Shown one piece after another: positions 10,356 through 21,748 of a stretch of 62,000 bases of DNA. Position 1 is the first letter of the stretch. Each line of letters opens with the position of its first letter. The stretch is from Prorocentrum cordatum (Eukaryota > Sar > Dinophyceae > Prorocentrales > Prorocentraceae), in assembly GCA_963575745.1 (NCBI GenBank), contig CAUYUJ010018048.1, positions 247,865-309,864 of the forward strand. Direction: 5' to 3'. The translations under genes and the position numbers were made by a program. The notes below the pieces were generated by a model. It was not told the origin of the DNA. It searched no databases and saw only the letters and a list, made by a program, of their open reading frames with translations.

Positions 10356-11649
10356 GCATCTCATGTATTTTTACGTGTCCCACGACCCCCCGGGAATTCA
10401 TAGCACGCGATTCGGGGGAGCTACCCAGGACGCTTTTCGGCTCCCCCCCCTCGCGCGTTCAGCAACAACTAACAGTAAGGAAGCAGAAAGCAGGACTGTG
10501 ACAGTGGAAACTGGAAACTGCAACCTGAACAGGGAGCTGCAATCCTCATCCTCGCAGCCTGATGGCCCCGCAAGGGGGCCGCCGGATTTTCGCCGGGCCC
10601 TACGTGCATGCCTTCGTGACCCGAACTGGCGCGTTTGACATTCTCCAGTTCGCTTGAGCGTTTTTCAGTTCATCCCCCTCTCCTCCTCGTCCTCCTGTCT
10701 GCTGTCCTTCCTCCCCCTCTTCCTCCGCCTTCTCCTCCTCCTTATCCTCCTCCTCCTCTGGTGCTCCCATTCTGTGTGTGTGCAAGTGGCTCGCAGAGCC
10801 TTCGGGGATGCTTACACAACGCGATTGTCCTTTCTCCCTTCTCCTCCCTCTCCTCGTCCTTCGTCCCCCTCCCTCCCTGTCGCAACTGCACTGCCGATTT
10901 GATGTTCAGGCCACGGTTCATATTCATACCATGAGTTTGCCTATTGCAGGTCGGCTTGTGCGGGGTTCCTCGTTTGCCAAGCGACCCTTTGTTTCGCAAT
11001 GTGGTTGTATCTCCCGTGTTTTGCGTGGAAAAAACCTACTCCGCCGCCCGCGGACCCCATGTTCCAGGATTCTACGGGAGAAGCGCGCCCCACGTTTATT
11101 CAGATGGTCAAAATTTTGGGAACGCCAGTGCAGTCTGACCTGACCTGGCTTAGTGGCCCCTTAATCCGACTTAGGCTTAGTAGCCCCCGATCGTTCTTAC
11201 GAAGACCTCTCAGGAGTTGACCCCTAAGTTTTTAAAGGCCCGATGAAAAGCTAGCCAAGGGCAAGGGGTCCAGACCTCTCTGGGGTTGGGGGGGAGCACG
11301 TTGTGAACAATTCACGACGTCGGATTTCTGGGACTGTCTTCGCCTATCCTCTCGGCCTCTCCGCCTCCTGCCGTTTGGTCTTCGCCTCTTTCTTCCTGGC
11401 CTGTCTCTTGTGGCCGCCACCTCTGGCCTGGCCTCTGCCTCTGCCTGTCGGACTGCCTCCTGCCTCTTGCCTCCCTGCCTCGTCAAGGGCGACCCCGAGG
11501 GCGGGAAATTATTCGCGCTCCGCTTTCCTCGCTTCGCGGTTCGGCGCCGCTTCCTCCTCATCCTCCCCTTCTCCCCTGGGGGGCGGCGCGAGAGGCTCGG
11601 CGCCCATGCTTCTCGTCCTCTCCCTTCCCTGGACCTGCTCCCACAGGAC
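10356..11649. other. No gene recognised
   Basis: Contains CTCC-rich tracts (about 10,676-10,760 and 10,830-10,885) and a CCTC/CCTG low-complexity stretch (about 11,350-11,490). No supported coding or RNA gene. Confidence 0.4.
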
Positions 11650-11835
11650 TTCGAGGGCGCAAAACATATCCGTATCCACGGCGTCGCGGGCCGGACCTGG
11701 GCCGCGACTCCGCGGACACGGGATGTTCCTTCCCGTCTGCCTCGCGCGGAGCGTATCCATGCGACTGCGTCTCCACGGGATCGCGCTCTGGAATCCTTAC
11801 CGCGAGGGCGTGGATCTGGATACGTTCGCCGTTCG
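11650..11835 (-). repeat. ~170-bp dispersed repeat R170, copy 1
   Basis: On the minus strand this reads gaacgtatcc ... ccacgccctcgcgg ... gatcccgtggagacgc ... acgctccgcgcgaggca. It matches in order the segments at 40,288-40,455, 46,360-46,527 and 54,598-54,785 (minus). It is the most diverged of the four copies. Confidence 0.65.
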
Positions 11836-12104
11836 GGAGCACTGTATTGGTGACTTCGTTCCGGTCGCCTCTTGCCGTCCGTTCATGCCTTACGTTCCGA
11901 CGATCGTGCCGATGCCGAGCGGATGGTGCGGGCCCGTTCGTTGCGTGTGCTCTGTTCCTGCAGCCCCGCCACGGACGTGGGCGTGCACCTCTGGACTGCT
12001 CGCCGCCTGCTCGCCGCCGCTTCTGGTCTTCTGCTGCCTCGCTTTCGCCCGTGGTATCCCTATATCCTGGTGAGGTATTTTTTCACATCGGGCGATCTTG
12101 CCCT

Positions 12105-12260
12105 GTTTCGGCGGCGAGCGAGGGGGGGAAGGCATGGGGCTTCTCAGAAGCCCTCGCGCCTTCTGAGAAGCTTTCTGTGTATTCGGGCTCAGACGGCCGG
12201 GGGCTTTCCGAGCCTTCTGAGAAGGCCTGTTCCTTCTCACTTCCCCCCGGGCTCGCCGCC
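12105..12260 (+). repeat. Dispersed repeat with palindromic GCCTTCTGAGAAGGC core, copy 1
   Basis: Shares an ordered series of blocks with 24,483-24,680: cggcggcgagc plus a G run plus aagg, then a TCTGAGAAG region, then cttctgagaaggcctgttccttctca. The core is a perfect inverted repeat. Confidence 0.55.
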
Positions 12261-12682
12261 GATTGTTCGAGGTCACTGGGACCCTCACGGATCGATGCGG
12301 CTCGAGACGTGCAGCAGAAAGAGGGGGTACAAGATCATGGTCGAATGTCTCTACGATGTTGCGATTGTTTCGTGACGTTCGATCTCAAGGTTTCGCCTGC
12401 GGTAGGTCAGCCTCCCGCAGGCTACACGGGTCGACCGCGGGTGCTCAGAAATGCCTTCAGGCCGGCTGCTTGCGGCGGCCAGTGCCCCGATTTGCCCTCT
12501 GGGATTGCAGTGTCTGCTTGTGCTCTCGCTAGGAGGATCGAACAGCGAGTGCTTCTTCTGCGGCGCGTGTGAACAGGCACATCTCCTCTGCCCGTCAGGG
12601 AGTAGGGCCGTTCTCACTCTCGTCGCTCCGCGCTGCCACGCAGACTTCGCATGGGCGCCCTTTTCACGGTCGACTAGTCTTG

Positions 12683-12852
12683 ATGACGAACGAACAACGC
12701 GCACCCATACCCATAGGTGGGACGGAGGGGGCTATGGGCGCGTGTTGTCGGATGGGAGCCCCCCATAATTCGACAACCCGCACCCACACCCACAGCCAGT
12801 CTTCCCAACATTCCACGTATGGATATGGGTGTGTGTTGTTCGCTCGTCGTTT
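12683..12852. repeat. Nested inverted repeat (foldback), ~170 bp
   Basis: Outer arms 12,683-12,715 and 12,820-12,852 are inverted copies (gacgaacgaacaacgcgcac against gtgtgtgttgttcgctcgtc, a few mismatches over 33 bp). An inner pair (gggcgcgtgttgtcgg and cgacaacccgcaccc) lies between them. The transcript could form a long double hairpin. No coding is seen. Confidence 0.7.
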
Positions 12853-13106
12853 TAGCGCTCCCGTCCAGTCCGTTCAAGTGGGGCCAGAGTGGATGGGAAT
12901 GGAGGATCGCGCCGCATGGTCGAAGTATAGGCGACGCGGCGCGATTCAGAGCACTGGCGATGCGTTGGCGATGCGGTGCGATCCTCTGACCCTGTCCACC
13001 TCTGAGGTCTGACGTCTCGAACCACAGGGAATATCGTGAACAAATGTCGGCCAGAGCCCTCGACCCCATCTTTCTGCGTGAGTTTTCGAGCTGGATCGAT
13101 CCGTGA

Positions 13107-13275
13107 GGGCCCGGGGCCCCGAAACAGGGCAAACTCGCCCGTTGTGGTAAAAATGTGACGCCAGGATCTCAGGGCCCCGGGCCCCGAAACAGGGCAAAAC
13201 ATTGCGATGCCAGGATCTCAGAGCCCTGGGCCCCGAGACAGGGTGACAAATTGCGGCGCCAGGATCTCAGGGCCC
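13107..13275 (+). repeat. 49-bp tandem repeat, three and a half copies
   Basis: Units start at 13,107, 13,172, 13,221 and 13,270 (a 65-bp then two 49-bp periods). Each runs gggccccgggccccgaaaca ... gccaggatctca. Confidence 0.85.
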
Positions 13276-13279
13276 GTCT

Positions 13280-14107
13280 ACCGTGGCCCTGGTGTGGCGT
13301 CCTCCATCAGTGGCCACCTGGCTCTGGCGCTCCGGCGCGGGCAAGGCCGCCCCGTTGGTCCAGCCCGAGCGCCGCCAGAGAGCGAGAGCGACGACAGGGA
13401 GCGCCAGCCGATCGCTCGCTCTCGCGTGGGAAGGGGCGCGCTTGCGCGCCCCAGGGCGCCTGCACCGCGGCTCCGCGCGGGCAGAGGGTTCTGAGAGCCT
13501 CTTGTGGTCTGGGCGACATGCTCTGAGAGCATCTCGTGGTGGGCCCATCGGAATGCCGGGACGGTCGGTCCCCGCTCAAGTCGGGGACGCACTGACCCGG
13601 GTCGGCGGCAACCCGGGTCGGCCAGGGCCCTGCCGCGAAGCCGGGCCAGCCGCTCAGCAGCTTCCAAACTCGGGTCAGCGGGGGGCGGAAAAGGGGGAAT
13701 CGGTCCCACGTGGCGCCCAAACGCGGGTCAGCCAGAGGTCGACCAAAAACCAATCGACACCATTTCACTTGCGGCACTCCATGTTGCGCTACGGCCCATC
13801 GGGCGCCGTAGCGTATACCACGTAAAAGCCCACGCCCGATCTTCTGGTGTGCGCTGAGCCCCGTGGGGTGGGGTCGTAGGTGGGGAGGTGTCGTTTGTGT
13901 TCTGGTCCTCCTCCTCCTTCTCGTCCTCCTCGGTGGGGGCTAACCCCTGTGAGGGCTGACCCCCGCCACGTGATCCCTGGCCAAGCGGGCGCCGAGTCGG
14001 CGCCCGCAGCCGCCGGCCCCCGGCGCCGCGCCGCGCGGCCCTGACAGCTTCGGGCTGCGCAGCAATCACGACGCAGGGTTTGCGACAATTTTAGACAGTT
14101 TTTGTTG

Positions 14108-14148
<41 letters not shown>

Positions 14149-14755
14149 TTTTTGCGTAACAGGAAAAAAGTAGAGTCTGCTCCTGGGGTGTGACGGACGT
14201 TACTGGATGGGGGGAGGGAGGGGGTGGGCGGGGCCAGCGACACCACGTTTCGTGCCATCGCCGTCTGGGAACGTTCAGGAATAACCAACGACACCTTGGA
14301 GGTCAGCACGACTCGTGACGTTACTTTGGGGGGCAGCGGGGCAGCCGGAGCCGGTAACGGCCGCTATCGCGAAACATAGCAACAGCGTTTTCTCTTCGGT
14401 CTCCGATGCACCATTCGCCTTCGCCTTCCCTCCCCCCTGACGCCCTCTCGCTGTTCGGCCTCCGGGCGGGCCCTCACCCCACGTCAACAGAACCGGCTCA
14501 GGATGAACAGCCGGTCTCGGGGGAGGAGCGCAGGCCTGTGGGGAGCCACGCTGTGGACAAACACGACGGCGGAGATCTGTCGGGGCGCCCACCCGGGGCA
14601 GAAGAGGCCCTGAACGACGTGGTCGTGCTCCGGGACCGCTCGGTGGCCGACCAGGCCGGGGACGACGACTTCTTCGAGCTCGAGGGTGGGCAGGCCCCCC
14701 TCCCCCGGGGCGCCCCGGCCGAGTCAGGGCATCGAAGCTCTCGGCCCCAGGGATG
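13280..14755. other. No gene recognised
   Basis: GC-rich sequence with no family-like translation. It includes a pure (TG)18 microsatellite at 14,109-14,144. Confidence 0.4.
14109..14144 (+). repeat. (TG)18 microsatellite
   Basis: 36 bp of uninterrupted TG. Confidence 0.95.
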
Positions 14756-15027
14756 ACGGTAATGACGATGACGTTGCTGACGATGATGACGATGATGACA
14801 ATAATGGTGACACTGGTGTTGAGTATGATGTCGGATGGTGATGTCGACGGCGATGCTGGGGTTCATGGTGATGAGTATGATGTATGATGGTTCTGATGTA
14901 TGTGACGATGGTGATGATGCTGGCTATGATGATGGTGATGACTAGCAAGGCGATGAATATAGCGTCGATGATAGTGATGATGAAGCGGGTGAGGATGGAT
15001 GGTGATGATGAGGATTATGATGCTGAC

Positions 15028-15059
<32 letters not shown>

Positions 15060-15297
15060 GGATGATGACTGCTAATGGCGATGATGATGCTGATGCTGGT
15101 AATTATTATGATGCAATGTGATGGTGGTGAGGTTGAGTAGGATGATGTCTGCGAACATGGCGATGTCAATGGTTACGATGTTGTTGATGGTGGTGGTGGT
15201 TACATTGCGATCATATCGTTGATTAATGCGCCTGTCATGATCATTACGATGCTGATGGTGACGATGATGAGGTGATGCTGACGGGGGTGTTGATGAC

Positions 15298-15359
<62 letters not shown>

Positions 15360-15960
15360 GGATGATGATGATGATGTTGATGCTGATGATGATGATGATG
15401 CTGCTGGTGATGATGATGATGAGGAGGATATGTATGATAATGATGCTGGTCATGATGATGACGACGACGATGATGACGCTGATGAAGATGCTGATGATGC
15501 TGATGCTGCTGAGGCTCTGCTGCTGTTGCTGATGCGGATCATGATGATGATGTTGATGAGTGTGATGGTGATGGTGGTGGTGGTGATGGTGATGATGCTG
15601 ATGATGATGATGACGACGGATGGTGCTGACGCTGGTGTTGACGATGCTGATACTGATGCTGCTGCTGACGATGATGATGATGATGCTGATGATGATGATG
15701 ATGATGATGATGGTGGCGGTGGCGGTGGTGGTGATGAGGATGATGATGAGGAGGATGAGGAGGATGTTAATGACCATTATGATGCTGCTTATGATCATTA
15801 TTATTATTAGTATTATTATGCTGCTGATGATGATGAGTATGGCGACGACTGCGATAGTGAGGAATGTGATGATAACGGTGATGACGATGACGGTGGCGGT
15901 GATGACGATGATGGTAATGACGATGGCGGTGGTGCCATTGGTGGTTGTGCTCATGATCAT
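14756..15960 (+). repeat. GAT trinucleotide microsatellite region
   Basis: About 1.2 kb of (GAT)n with many GCT, GGT and GAC variants; the purest stretch is at about 15,290-15,360. Poly-Asp and poly-Met translations are artefacts. Confidence 0.95.
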
Positions 15961-17500
15961 GGGATGTGGTTGCGTCGACCTTCGTGCAGAAGGTATGCAG
16001 CAGTGTAGCAGTGCAGAGGCAAAACCAACACTCGACTCCGTTCTTCTTCGTCTGTCTTGTAGTGCATGAGGACAGCGGGGCGCTGGGCAGAGAGCGTGGG
16101 GAACATTCCATGCTTGTGCTCTATGTTCAGATCGGGCGAGCGCCTCCAAGGGGGGCGCACAGTACTCGTATGTATGCCCTTTGCAGTCACGGGCCCGTGC
16201 GCCTCAGCCTTCTTGAGGATGCTGGGTTTCGTGTGTCTCGCAGGCTCGTCGGTGTCCAGTCTCGTGTGGCCGGCCGCCTGCGCAGCCCTCGCCAGGGCGC
16301 TGTCGCGCTCCCTGGCCTGTCTGCAGGCCACGTCGGGGGCACTCAGAGGACGCCCCCGACGAAGCCAGCAGACAGCTTGAGGAGGCAGAGGTGCAGTCGC
16401 CGTGAAACGAGCGGATTCTGAGGGAAATGGCTCCCGAGGATTCTGCGCCATTTCAGGCACCCAGGGCTCTCCCGGAATCCCGAGACGGTTAAACAACAAT
16501 TCTGGATAATAAGTTGGTCCTGGGGGAAGGTCTTCGGGTCCAGGGTTTGGGGCCGTCACGAGGGTGTCAAGTTTCTTCGCGGTCTGCGGTCATTCTCCTC
16601 GTCTTCCTCTGTTCTCCCAGGGGGGCGGCGCCAGAGCGCGAAGTCATTCGCGCTTCGCGCGGCGCGAAGCGCGAACACACAGTGGAAACCCATCTGCTTG
16701 CCTCCAGGGTGCCCTCGTTTTTTTTTCTTGGGTTTCGATGGTTGTGCAATGGCAATCGTGACGCCCCCACACCAAAAAGCGCGGGACGTCCTGGGGTCTC
16801 AGGGTTGGGTTTCTTGTGGAAGGTTTCTTGTGGACTGGCCTCCGCTGCAGCTGCCCTTGTTCTTGGCACGGCTTGCCGCGCGCTGCGCTCCGCGTCCTGC
16901 GCCCTCGGCGGGTGCTCCACCAGCCTCGCTCGGCATCCGAGTCCGGCGCCGCAGGCCAGGCTTTGCGGCAGGGCCCCGACCGCACCGCGCCTTGTGATGC
17001 GACGCTTTGACCATGCGTGCGCAGATCTCTCTGGCGGTGGCTCGACCAATGATTAAGGCGGGCCTGTCCCTCTACAGGAGGAATATTTAAAGATAGTCGA
17101 AAAATAGTCAGGGGACGATTTGTGGGGCAATTTTCTTATTTTAAACAATCATTTTGAGTATTTGTGGGCTATTTTTTATTTTTCGCCCAAATCCCCCTGT
17201 AGCGGGACAGGCCCGACTGAAACCAAGGGTTTGGTCAGCGTTCGGGTTGGCCGAGTCCCTCCAGGTGACGACCAGGAGGCCCGAGCACTGACCTGACTCG
17301 TTTGTGGCCCCGAGGCGACAGTTCCACGGCTGATTGGTCAGGTCAGTGTTCGGGCGGCTCCATCGGCAATCAAGCAAATTACTGGGAGCCCAGCGCTGAC
17401 ATGGCTGCGATTCTGGTTTCCCAGATGGGTATCCCAAGACACGCTGCACTTTTTGCGTCGGCGGCGAGGCAGAGGCAGTCCGCTCCAGCGTGCGGCTATT
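15961..17500. other. No gene recognised; 29-bp palindrome inside
   Basis: No supported gene. A near-perfect palindrome at 16,647-16,675 has 14-bp arms (ttcgcgcttcgcgc / gcgcgaagcgcgaa) around one base. Confidence 0.4.
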
Positions 17501-18224
17501 CGGGGCAACCGAAGGCTAATTAGCCGGCGTGCAAGAGGGGGGACGGGGAACAAGACGAGGGCTGCCGCGCGGGGGGGAGGGGGAGGGGAAAACGCTCAGA
17601 CGTGGAAGAGTTCCGCGTCGAGCAGGCCGGAGCGGCCAACCGAGACAGCGGTGACCGTGGCAGCAGCTGGGGCCGATGTGAGGGCGCACCCAGTGGCGCT
17701 GCCAGGGCGCAGTTGCGATGGCGAGCAAGTAGGAACCAGTCCAGGGGTCCAAGGACCACCACAAGTAAAATGCTGTGTCCACCAGTGCACCGACTGTGAT
17801 GCTGCGGCCCAAATGCAGCGTCCGCGGCGGGGCGGCACCGAATGGGTGGAGCTGAGCTGCAGGCCAGGAGCGGCAGCGCGGCGGCGCCATGGCGGCGCGC
17901 GAGGAGGGAGGGAAGAGGGCGGGGGGGGAGGGGAGGGAGGGAGGGGGAGAGGAACGCCCCGCGGCGGGCGGGGCGGCAGCAGCCCGCGGCCCAGCGCTGG
18001 CGGCGTCCTGGCGGGGCGTGAATAAGCGCCCACGGGCGCGGCGTCCCGGTGGTGGCTGCGCTGAGGGATGGCAGAACTGAGGCCAAAAGGCCAGTGCGGG
18101 TGCCCGGAAACGGGCCCGCGCGTCAGGGTGACGCGGCGCCAGGGGCAGGGGGGGGCCCGGCTGGCGACGAGGGGCGGAGGCGGCGAGACAGCGGAGGCTT
18201 GAGGGGGGAAGGGGAGGGGCTTAC

Positions 18225-18480
18225 CTGAGCAGTGCAATGATTTGTGAAAGCAGAGCTGCGTGCTGCCCGGGCAGACGGCTCGCAGCCAGTGGAGGAACGC
18301 GGGGGCGCACCCGAGCGGTGCAAAGCCTTGTGGAAGCAGGGCCGCGCGCCGCCCCGTCAGATAGCGTGCAGCCAGAGAGGGAGAGATATGAACGCACCTG
18401 AGCGACGCAACATCTTGTGTAAGCAGGGCTGCGCGCCGCCTGGGCAGACAGTGCGCAGCCTGAGGAGACTTGGGAGGGGA
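18225..18480 (-). repeat. 87-bp tandem repeat, three copies
   Basis: Units start at 18,225, 18,312 and 18,398; each contains cctgagcggtgcaa ... aagcagggctgcgcgcc ... gcgcagcc. On the minus strand the leftmost unit ends ctcag/gtaagcc, a good eukaryotic splice-donor sequence, at about 18,221. The repeats lie downstream of the minus-strand coding-like segment at 18,656-19,170. Confidence 0.7.
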
Positions 18481-18655
18481 GGCCCACAAGGTACCAGGTG
18501 CGAGTGCCGAGGACGGCACCGATCTGGTGTGGTGGCGCGGCCGTGGGGTCGGCCGCTGCTGGCGGGCGGCCCGAGGAGCCCGATGCGGCGCTGTTCCAGC
18601 TGACCTGGCCCCGTTGCCTGGGGAGGGTCGCGTCGGCCTGGGGGGACCGGCGTCG

Positions 18656-19170
18656 CTATAGACCGCGTGGTCTGACTGGGTCGTTTTCGGGCCAGGTAGG
18701 ATCGGCGTGGCGCTTGCCTTTCCCCTGTGAGCCGCCGCCTTTTCCCTTGCCTTGGCTGTCGTCGTTGCGGCCTTGGGCCGTGGCGTCCCTGTGGCGCTGG
18801 CGTTGCCAGATTCTTTCCCAGCCCACGTATATTTTGCGGTCCCAGCAGAGGCGGCGGATGTCGTAGCGCCACAAGGCCAGGTCAAGGAGAAAATCCTTGC
18901 AGAACTTGTCCTGACCGTTCGGGTTGTACGTGCCCTTTCCCTTGCCCATTCCATCACGCTTGTCGCAGGCGCTGTTCCATTCTTCAACGAAGAAGGCACC
19001 ACATTCCCGCTTCAGCTGGTTGACTACCTCAGGCCACGTTTCCCAGGCGTTGGTTTGGTAGTTCCATGCCCTTTCCCAGCTGATGGCCTAGCGGGGCCGC
19101 GCATACAGTACAGGCAGTCGTTGGGGTCGTTTTCGTCGACGTAGTCGACGTAGCCTGGTCGGCGCGGGGG
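18656..19170 (-). CDS. Unknown protein segment, minus strand
   Basis: The minus strand encodes a sequence that reads like a real folded protein, unlike its low-complexity surroundings. It begins near YVDYVDENDPNDCLYCM (about 19,170-19,110), changes frame, and continues with SWERAWNYQTNAWETWPEVV and WNSACDKRDGMGKGKGTYNP, then ALWRYDIRRLCWDRKIYVGW, and ends in a Gly/Lys-rich tail with repeated KGKG before a stop at 18,656. It is rich in Trp, Tyr and charged residues. I do not recognise the family. The frame change near 19,105 could be a short intron, an error or decay. An ATG at 18,949 is open but lies within the coding-like stretch, so it is probably not the start. Candidates are a host gene with introns or a retroelement protein. 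Confidence 0.45.
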
Positions 19171-20582
19171 GGCCTGGTTCCTCCTTGCGCTGTCTCTGTC
19201 TCCGAGCGGGCTGTGTGCGCTGCGTCGGCTGCTGCGGAGCAGGCGCCTGTTCCTCGGTCGTCCGCCCACGCAGTGTTGTTGGGGTTGGGTGTGGCGTCGG
19301 GGGGGTGCCCAGGGCGTTCTCGTGCGTGGGTCCGAGTAGCCTTCCATGCCCACCCGTCAGGGGGCGGGTGTCGCCGCGTTTGGTCCGCCGGGGGAGCCAC
19401 CGCTTGGGGAGCCGCCGCTAGGCGGTCCGCCTGGCGCTGGCCCTGGCGCTTGCGCGGCGGCCGGGGCTGTGTCCCTGCTCCCCTGCGTGCGCCTGGTGAG
19501 GGCGTGGGCGGCGTCCTTGCCTTTCGGGCTGTCTTTCGGGGATGACCCATGCCAGGAACGATTGGTCCGTTTTGTCTCAGATCGTGCCCCTTGCTCGTCG
19601 GGTAATTAGGGAGAACCTGCAGGCCAGGGGTTTGCTGCCGGGGTCGTCGCGGGCCATGAGAAAGTCGCCCTCCCTGAGGTCGGGCATCCGCCCGGAGTGC
19701 GGCCAGTGCACCTGGGTGGGGCGTGCCGGCGCGAGTCCTGCTCGCGATGGGTTCGTCGTGGCCTGGCCCCAGGCCACGGGGTTGGGCACTGCTTGACGGG
19801 GCTGGGCCGTGTTCGGGGGCTGGAGCCTCTGAGTCCGGTGGGCTGTCTTCCGGGTGATGATCCGGCGAGTAATCGGGGGCAACGATGCAGCAGGAGACGT
19901 GCCTTCGTTGGCGGCTGCGTCTGTGTCGGCGGCAGCGTCTGTGCTGTCCGTCTTTGCAGTCGGCTGCTGGGATGTCAGGGGGGTGGCTGTGGAGCTGACC
20001 AAGGGAGGTTCTGGCGCAAGCTGCACCCCCCTTGGGGCCGCAGTGGGGGCTGGTGGCTCAGTGCCCATGTGGGCGTTGAGCCACCTGACAGTTGCTGGGA
20101 CTGCGGTGGCTTTGCCCGCTGCTGTCGTCTCCGAAGTGTCCCTGTCCACCGTGTGCAGTTGGGGGTTCGGGCGCCTTTTGTAGAGCATCGGTATCTGTCT
20201 GCCCTTCGGCGGGGCTCTGTGGGCCGGCTACTGGGGCTGGCTGCCCCTCCTCAGGTGCTGCTGTTCCTGGGGTCCGGGGTGGGGCCGTCGTTGTCCCGCA
20301 GGGGTGGGCGTCTGCCGGCGGCCGGTAGCTGGCTAGCAGGCAAGAGTTCATATCCCGAATCCCGTGGCCAGCGAGGATCCTCGTGAGGTGCAGCTGGCTG
20401 TACCGGCCGGGTCGTTGCCCAGCGCGGGGCAGTTGGAGCCCAGGAACGTGGACCACTGTGGGAGCAGGCTGTCCTCGCGCTGCGCACCTCCAGGTCCTAT
20501 TGTGAAGGCGTTACGGCCAGTGCCGCCGACCCTGAAGGTATTGGCCGTCGATGGCGACGGGATGTGTGATCACAGGAAGGAG
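19171..20582 (-). other. Possible continuation of minus-strand coding, frame broken
   Basis: Open minus-strand frames rich in Ala, Pro and Thr lie at 19,577-20,188 and 20,058-20,456. They could be low-complexity linkers of the same locus or simply GC-rich open frames. No conserved motif is visible, so no gene is called. Confidence 0.25.
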
Positions 20583-21338
20583 CTAAAGGACAACGTGACA
20601 GGGTAGGCGGAGGAAGTGTGTGAGGAGGAGGAGGAGGAAATTTCCTTTACGCAGGAGGAAGAGATGAAGGAGGAGGAGGAGGAGGAGGAGGAGGAGGAGG
20701 AGGGGGAGACGAACGAGAAGGAGACGGAGAAGGTGGGAAAGGGAAGGAGGCACGGACGAGAAGAACAACCCATTCTCTACACGCCGACAGGGTCGGCGGA
20801 TTTGTCTGATCAGGTGTGTAGCCAGGTGTGCCAGGGCTGCGCGTCTGCCGTTCCACGGGTAGTTGTCTGGCACACCACCTTCCGGGACCTTATGTCTGTA
20901 AACTGTGCCCAGAAACGTCTGGCACTCTGCTTCTGTCCAGGAGCGGTGGTCGAGGATCACTGTTGCAGCGCCGTCGGCGCGCCCTTGCTGCTGGTGCTTG
21001 GTTTCGGCCCAGTCATGCCAGGATGATTCGATGTCCTCGTGCAGCTTGCGGGCGTGCTGGACCATGATGTGTGCGATGGTGCAGTCCGCCTTGCCCTGCC
21101 GCGGCGTTGGGTCGAACTGGCTGGCGGGGCGGAGCGACAGGACGGTTCGGTCGGCCGGGGGGGGGCAGGGCGGCTGTCGTAGGGGGGCCAGGTCTGGAAG
21201 GGTGGTTTCGGCGTCCGCTGGGTTTGGCAATGAGGGGGCCACGGTCTCTGGGACGTCGGGCAGGGTGTGCACGGGCCAGGTGGCTCCAGGCTTCAGCAGG
21301 TCGCATCGCTCGAACGCGGCCTCCCCGATGCTGTGCAC
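20583..21338 (-). CDS. Unknown protein segment, minus strand
   Basis: A minus-strand frame whose middle (about 21,100-20,790) has strong protein character: GKADCTIAHIMVQHARKLHE, SSWHDWAETKHQQQGRADGA, and RSWTEAECQTFLGTVYRHKV followed by an alanine/leucine helix. Its C-terminal end (from about 20,715 down to 20,583) runs into a GGA microsatellite and reads Leu/Ser only, so the native end is unclear. The ATG at 21,338 (HSIGEAAFERCDLL) may be internal: codons before it are open back to a TAA near 21,362. The family is not recognised. Together with 18,656-19,170 and 21,412-21,600 it suggests one minus-strand locus, with introns or degenerate. Confidence 0.45.
   Translation of the reverse strand: MHSIGEAAFERCDLLKPGATWPVHTLPDVPETVAPSLPNPADAETTLPDLAPLRQPPCPPPADRTVLSLRPASQFDPTPRQGKADCTIAHIMVQHARKLHEDIESSWHDWAETKHQQQGRADGAATVILDHRSWTEAECQTFLGTVYRHKVPEGGVPDNYPWNGRRAALAHLATHLIRQIRRPCRRVENGLFFSSVPPSLSHLLRLLLVRLPLLLLLLLLLLLLHLFLLRKGNFLLLLLTHFLRLPCHVVL
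20616..20715 (+). repeat. GGA purine microsatellite
   Basis: An imperfect (GGA)n tract that overlaps the end of the minus-strand open frame. Confidence 0.85.
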
Positions 21339-21411
21339 GAAGCCCAGCAGAACCCCATGTTACATAAAGCATGGCGTCTTGGAGACGCCTGTGGGAAGGG
21401 CGGGGGTGAAG

Positions 21412-21600
21412 TCGTCTCAGTGTTGTGCCGCTTGTGTCTCCGCAGCCCAGGAGACCAGGTGCGCGAGCATGAGCTGAGGGCACGTTGCCTGCCACGATCA
21501 TTCGTCCCTGCCCGTGGGCCCGCCGTTCGCGACCTTGCCATCCTCCCACAGCGTCTGCATGAAGCCCGTCAGGAACTGGGGGGCAAGACACACTGCACAT
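21412..21600 (-). CDS. Unknown protein fragments, minus strand
   Basis: Two short coding-like stretches: QFLTGFMQTLWEDGKVANG (about 21,575-21,515) and, after an in-frame TGA, QLMLAHLVSWAAETQAAQH (about 21,470-21,412). A pyrimidine-rich cttcccacag at about 21,390 looks like a splice acceptor on the minus strand, just before the next segment. Too short to classify; probably the upstream part of the locus that continues at 21,338. Confidence 0.35.
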
Positions 21601-21748
21601 GAGCGAGGCAAAACCATTGGCGCGTGAGTTGCTCGCGTAAGGTCGGGCGTTAGCGCCCTCTCTTCAAGTATGGCGTGCCGCGCTGTCGGCCCGCGTAAGC
21701 CACCGCGTAAGGTTGCTACGTCATCTTGCTTAAGACGCTGCGTGTAAC

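Noticed and set aside
17596-19002. 468-codon minus-strand frame
   Set aside because: It overlaps the coding-like segment in a different frame and reads as Ala/Pro/Arg low complexity; the neighbouring frame has the better protein character.
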